NCBI GenBank assembly: GCA_903829565.1
Contig: CAIKQM010000303.1
Span: 1 to 9,562, forward strand
Direction: 5' to 3'
Source of the DNA: an uncultured Planctomycetota bacterium
Lineage (GTDB): Bacteria; Planctomycetota; UBA1135; GCA-002686595
DNA length: 9,562 nucleotides
The notes beneath the pieces are model-generated. The model searched no databases and was not told where the DNA came from. It was given only the letters and a program-made list of their open reading frames with translations. The stretch's first letter is position 1. Each line of letters starts with the position of its first letter. Of this stretch, positions 7,545 through 9,562 are shown piece after piece. The position numbers were made by a program, and so were the translations under genes.

Positions 7545-7634
7545 AGGGGTGCGGAAGCCGATGTTGCGCCTGCCAGCGTAGTGCGGAGGCGGAGCCCTCG
7601 GCAAGTGCCAGCCAGAGCGGGTAGACTTTCTTAC

Positions 7635-8024
7635 ATGAGCTCGTGCAATTCAGGCTCCGGATCCCCTGCTGCTCTGCCGCCGGGCAAAGTTGTGGTGTCG
7701 CAAGGCGGCATGGACCAACTACGCGTCCTGCAGCGCCGTTTGCGGGCCAAGGCCATTGAGAGCGAGCTGGTGGCGCCACCTGGCGGGAGTTGCGGCTCCT
7801 CGTGAGGCACCAAACTTTGGCTCGCGGTCGCGAGCCACGATGCGCGGGCGGCGCAAGGCGTGATGGAAGATGCGTTCCTCGATGAGCTCGACGAACGTGG
7901 GCGCGCCAGTGCTGCTGTGGTGGTGAACCTCGATGCCGACACGCGCACCTGCCCGGCGTGTTTGCATGTGTATGCAAAAGGCCCCGTGCGCTGTCCGGAA
8001 TGCCGGCTGCACATCGGGGCCTAG
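7635..8024 (+). CDS. Candidate selenoprotein: DUF2007-like domain with in-frame UGA (Sec57) and C-terminal zinc ribbon
   Basis: From the ATG at 7635 the frame meets a TGA at 7803-7805 and then stays open in the same frame to the TAG at 8022-8024. Read with the TGA as selenocysteine, it gives 129 residues. Residues 18-50 look like strand-helix-strand (KVVVSQGG, MDQLRVLQRRLRAKAI, ESELVAPP). A loop GGSCGSS-Sec-GT (51-59, Cys53 and Sec57) follows, then KLWLAVASHDARAAQGVMED as strand and helix. The end has CPAC (106-109) and CPEC (120-123), a zinc ribbon. This order resembles DUF2007 proteins, some of which carry zinc ribbons; the family call is an inference. The stretch after the TGA keeps high GC at third codon positions (about 53 of 73). 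A SECIS-like hairpin lies at 7818-7837. No Shine-Dalgarno site is evident. The alternative is a nonsense mutation or sequencing error splitting an ordinary gene. An annotator stopping at the TGA would give a 56-residue fragment and lose the rest. Confidence 0.72.
7818..7837 (+). promoter_or_regulatory. Putative bacterial SECIS element
   Basis: A perfect 8-bp stem (TGGCTCGC 7818-7825 with GCGAGCCA 7830-7837) closes a four-base loop GGTC. The first loop G is separated from the TGA at 7803-7805 by 20 bases. Bacterial SECIS hairpins sit just after the UGA inside the coding region, and SelB recognises a G near the start of the apical loop; the E. coli fdhF element also shows GGUC there, at a similar distance. 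The bulged U of fdhF is not seen here, but that base is not universal. Confidence 0.68.
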
Positions 8025-8042
8025 GTGAGTTGAGCAGTCGCG

Positions 8043-8597
8043 TCAGCTGTTGACGCGTTCCTTGTACTCGAGCGTCTCGGTGTCCACGCGGACCTTGTCG
8101 CCCACGTTGACCACCATGCCGACCTTGACGGTGATGCCGTTGTCCAGCACCGCATCCTTGAGGCCGTTCAGCACGCCCTTGATCGACGGAGTCGTTTCCG
8201 CCACCACGGCCACGACGTTGGCCGGTGCGTCCACCGTCAGCAACTTGCCGTCGACAATGCGACCGGTGTAGCTCTCGGCGTTCCAACGCAGCACATCTTC
8301 GAGGCCGACCGACGGGCAGCGCCATTCATCGCTACCGTCGAGCGTGTAGAAGACTTCTTCCGAGCCATCGGTGTAGCTGTGCGACAACTGGATCACTTCC
8401 GAGTCCAGGACGTTGTACTTGTCGTCGCCTTGGGCCGTGATTTCGGTGATGCGCCCCGTCAGGAGGTCCTTCACCTTCAGCTGCACGCGGCTGCGCCGGT
8501 CGCTCTTCCACAGGTTCCAAAAGATGACAGTGCACACGCGGTTTGCGTTGTCCACCAACATCCCCTTGCGCAGTTCCATCGCGGTCAGTTGAGCCAT
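8043..8597 (-). CDS. efp: Elongation factor P with an atypical tip loop
   Basis: The 184-residue product has the three-domain EF-P layout. The N-terminal KOW-like domain (about 1-65) includes AMELRKGMLVDNANRVCTV and VKDLLTGRITEIT. The middle OB domain (about 66-128) has YTDGSEEVFYTLDG, and the C-terminal OB domain (about 129-184) has ETTPSIKG and VVNVGDKVRVDTETLEYKER. EF-P enters the ribosomal E site and relieves stalling at polyproline. The loop that normally reads KPGKGxA, whose Lys or Arg reaches the peptidyl-transferase centre, here reads LWKSDRRSR (29-37). Pro, Gly and the usual Lys context are lost, while several Arg/Lys remain. It may be a divergent or second EF-P paralog. AAGGA on the minus strand (8605-8609) lies seven bases before the ATG and supports the start. 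Confidence 0.88.
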   Translation of the reverse strand: MAQLTAMELRKGMLVDNANRVCTVIFWNLWKSDRRSRVQLKVKDLLTGRITEITAQGDDKYNVLDSEVIQLSHSYTDGSEEVFYTLDGSDEWRCPSVGLEDVLRWNAESYTGRIVDGKLLTVDAPANVVAVVAETTPSIKGVLNGLKDAVLDNGITVKVGMVVNVGDKVRVDTETLEYKERVNS

Positions 8598-8604
8598 CTG
8601 TCGT

Positions 8605-8609
8605 TCCTT
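8605..8609 (-). promoter_or_regulatory. Shine-Dalgarno site of the EF-P gene
   Basis: On the minus strand AAGGA is followed by ACGACAG and then the ATG at 8597, a standard spacing. It selects this start over the in-frame ATG six codons further in (MELRKGM). Confidence 0.65.
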
Positions 8610-8634
8610 GTGCGTACGCCCAGCTGTGAGTTCG

Positions 8635-8651
8635 CCCGGCCGTGCGCCGGG
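8635..8651 (-). terminator. Short hairpin between the FKBP and EF-P genes
   Basis: A 6-bp GC stem (CCCGGC 8635-8640 with GCCGGG 8646-8651) has a five-base loop. It lies 45 bases after the FKBP stop on the minus strand. No T run follows in that direction, so it is at best a weak or partial terminator. Confidence 0.25.
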
Positions 8652-8696
8652 ATAGTAGGTGTGAGAGGGTAGCCGCAGGCGGGCGCAGCGGCAATC

Positions 8697-9113
8697 TTAG
8701 GCCGGATTCGAAAGGACTTTGATGAGGTCGACGCGGAAGACCAGCGTCTCATTCGGACCAATGCGCGGCGGCGCACCGCGCGCGCCATAGGCCAGCTGCG
8801 GCGGGATGACCAACAACAGACTGCCACCCTCCCCCACAAGCTGGAGCCCTTCACCCCAGCCCTTGACGACATTGAACAAAGCAAACTCCGCGGGGCCGCT
8901 CGTGCCGAGGGTGCCGTCAAACCAGCGGCCTTCCATGGTCCAGCCGGCGTAGTGGACGCGGACGCGCGAAGACAGCGAGGGTTTCGTGCTGTTGCCGGGG
9001 GTGAGGATGTGGTGTTGGAGGGCGGAGTCGGTGGTGGTGAGCGGGAGCTGAGAGAGGTCGGGGAAGGTGGGGGGTGGGGTGGTGGAGAAGAGTTTTTTGA
9101 GGCGGTCGAACAT
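8697..9113 (-). CDS. FKBP-type peptidyl-prolyl cis-trans isomerase
   Basis: The 138-residue protein has a linker of about 45 residues rich in Pro/Thr/Ser and then one FKBP domain (about 47-135). The usual active-site residues are visible: Tyr55 in VHYAGW, Asp66 in FDGT, VVKGWGEGL with Trp86, IPPQLAYG with Tyr109, and Phe126 in LVFRVDLIKV. It should catalyse cis-trans isomerisation at X-Pro bonds and act as a folding helper. It begins MFDRLKKLFS, an amphipathic stretch and not a signal peptide, so a cytoplasmic location is likely. The linker-coding DNA (8990-9100) is strongly purine-biased, with the G-rich strand on top. It lies 99 bases upstream of the EF-P gene on the same strand, and the two may be co-transcribed. 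No Shine-Dalgarno site is seen before the ATG at 9113. Confidence 0.92.
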   Translation of the reverse strand: MFDRLKKLFSTTPPPTFPDLSQLPLTTTDSALQHHILTPGNSTKPSLSSRVRVHYAGWTMEGRWFDGTLGTSGPAEFALFNVVKGWGEGLQLVGEGGSLLLVIPPQLAYGARGAPPRIGPNETLVFRVDLIKVLSNPA

Positions 9114-9479
9114 GCGCTAACGATGATACTGGCCCTGATGAGTGTGCACGACTTTTTGCGGGCACACGGCCTAGGTGCCCAACAGACGCAGCCGACCGTA
9201 TCGAGTCGGAAAAAGCGTTAGCCGCTTTGCACCGAGCCGAGGGCAAGTGCCATGTGCCCCCACCCCGCATGAACGCTCCGGCCGCGGTGTCGAATGCTCC
9301 AAAGGGCCTGCCAGGGCCTCTCCGTCGCTAGACAGACGAGTGTTGGTACTCACTCCCCCATGCACAAAAAGCTCAGACGTACCACCAAGCTCCAGCGGGA
9401 CAGTAGTTAGGTTCTTTTGACAAAGGGGATACAGGGCTGCGGCCAAACAGTGCACACTCAGCTCCGCCAGTATCGAAAT
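9114..9479. other. Divergent intergenic region without a recognised gene
   Basis: These 366 bases lie between the divergently oriented FKBP gene and the last gene, and must hold promoters for both. Open frames here (for example minus 9171-9503) have no recognisable motif and an implausible composition, so I do not call them. A perfect TTGACA occurs at 9417-9422, but no fitting -10 hexamer lies 16-18 bases after it. The composition is more balanced than in the flanking genes. I see no tRNA, no strong terminator and no obvious tandem repeat. Confidence 0.5.
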
Positions 9480-9562
9480 ATGTCGCTCTCTTCCCGCGCC
9501 CAAGCCCCCCTCTGGACCACCCTCCTCCTCCTCGCCTCCACCGCCCTAGTCCTCTGGCGCGA
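9480..9562 (+). CDS. N-terminus of an exported or membrane-anchored protein (partial, runs off right edge)
   Basis: From the ATG at 9480 the frame is open to the window end (27 codons). It reads MSLSSRAQAPLWTTLLLLAS and continues TALVLWR. A short N-terminal part with one Arg, a hydrophobic run of about 16 residues and then Arg is the form of a signal peptide or first transmembrane segment. Third positions are dominated by C, as expected of a coding frame in this genome. No Shine-Dalgarno site is evident. The rest of the protein is outside the window, so no family can be given. Confidence 0.6.
   Translation, partial: MSLSSRAQAPLWTTLLLLASTALVLWR

Noticed and set aside
7545..7604. 20-codon N-terminal extension of ApaG
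   Set aside because: The added residues match nothing in the family and would make the protein longer than usual.
7631..8014. Minus-strand ORFs opposite the selenoprotein candidate
   Set aside because: They show Ser/Arg-rich or unpatterned sequence, no recognised motif, and are shadows of the plus-strand frame with the zinc ribbon.
9417..9445. TTGACA as a sigma-70 promoter of the last gene
   Set aside because: The bases at the proper distance (CGGCCA at 9440-9445) do not resemble a -10 element, so the hexamer alone is not enough.
9171..9503. 110-codon minus-strand open frame in the right intergenic region
   Set aside because: It has no motif, overlaps the start of the plus-strand membrane protein, and has a composition unlike the genes nearby.

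Overview
This window comes from a GC-rich bacterium. It most resembles a member of the Planctomycetota from the large-genome marine lineages that carry many secreted, Cys-rich repeat proteins. That assignment rests on the style of the secreted proteins, on a topoisomerase VI A subunit in an otherwise bacterial gene set, and on the sparse Shine-Dalgarno sites. It is an inference; the window holds no rRNA or other marker.

Left part (1-5385, all + strand): a tandem array of at least three paralogous secreted proteins. The first is only a C-terminal tail (3-104). The second (319-2169) has a signal peptide, three Cys-rich beta-type repeats of about 135 residues and a C-terminal module of about 150 residues. 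The third (2485-5325) has a signal peptide, four repeats, an extra beta-rich domain and the same C-terminal module. Each of the three is followed by a strong hairpin, so they look like separate transcription units produced by duplication.

Middle part (5470-7112, + strand): a complete DNA topoisomerase VI subunit A (Spo11/Top6A type, catalytic Tyr and Toprim acidic residues present), overlapped through a GTGA stop/start by a small HPP-family membrane protein. No subunit B gene is visible.

Right part: apaG on the minus strand (7125-7544) converges on the HPP gene. Divergent from apaG is the most notable item, a + strand gene at 7635-8024 whose reading frame is split by one in-frame TGA at codon 57. 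A perfect 8-bp stem with a GGTC loop lies 20 nt after the TGA, as expected of a bacterial SECIS element, and the frame stays open through a CPxC...CPxC zinc ribbon. I read it as an undescribed or misannotated selenoprotein with a DUF2007-like layout. It is followed on the minus strand by an elongation factor P with an abnormal tip loop (8043-8597) and a cytoplasmic FKBP-type prolyl isomerase (8697-9113). A 366-base stretch without a recognisable gene (9114-9479) precedes the start of a membrane-anchored or exported protein that runs off the right edge (9480-9562).

The right-hand genes are housekeeping functions (translation, protein folding, ApaG) with no evident pathway link to the secreted array on the left.
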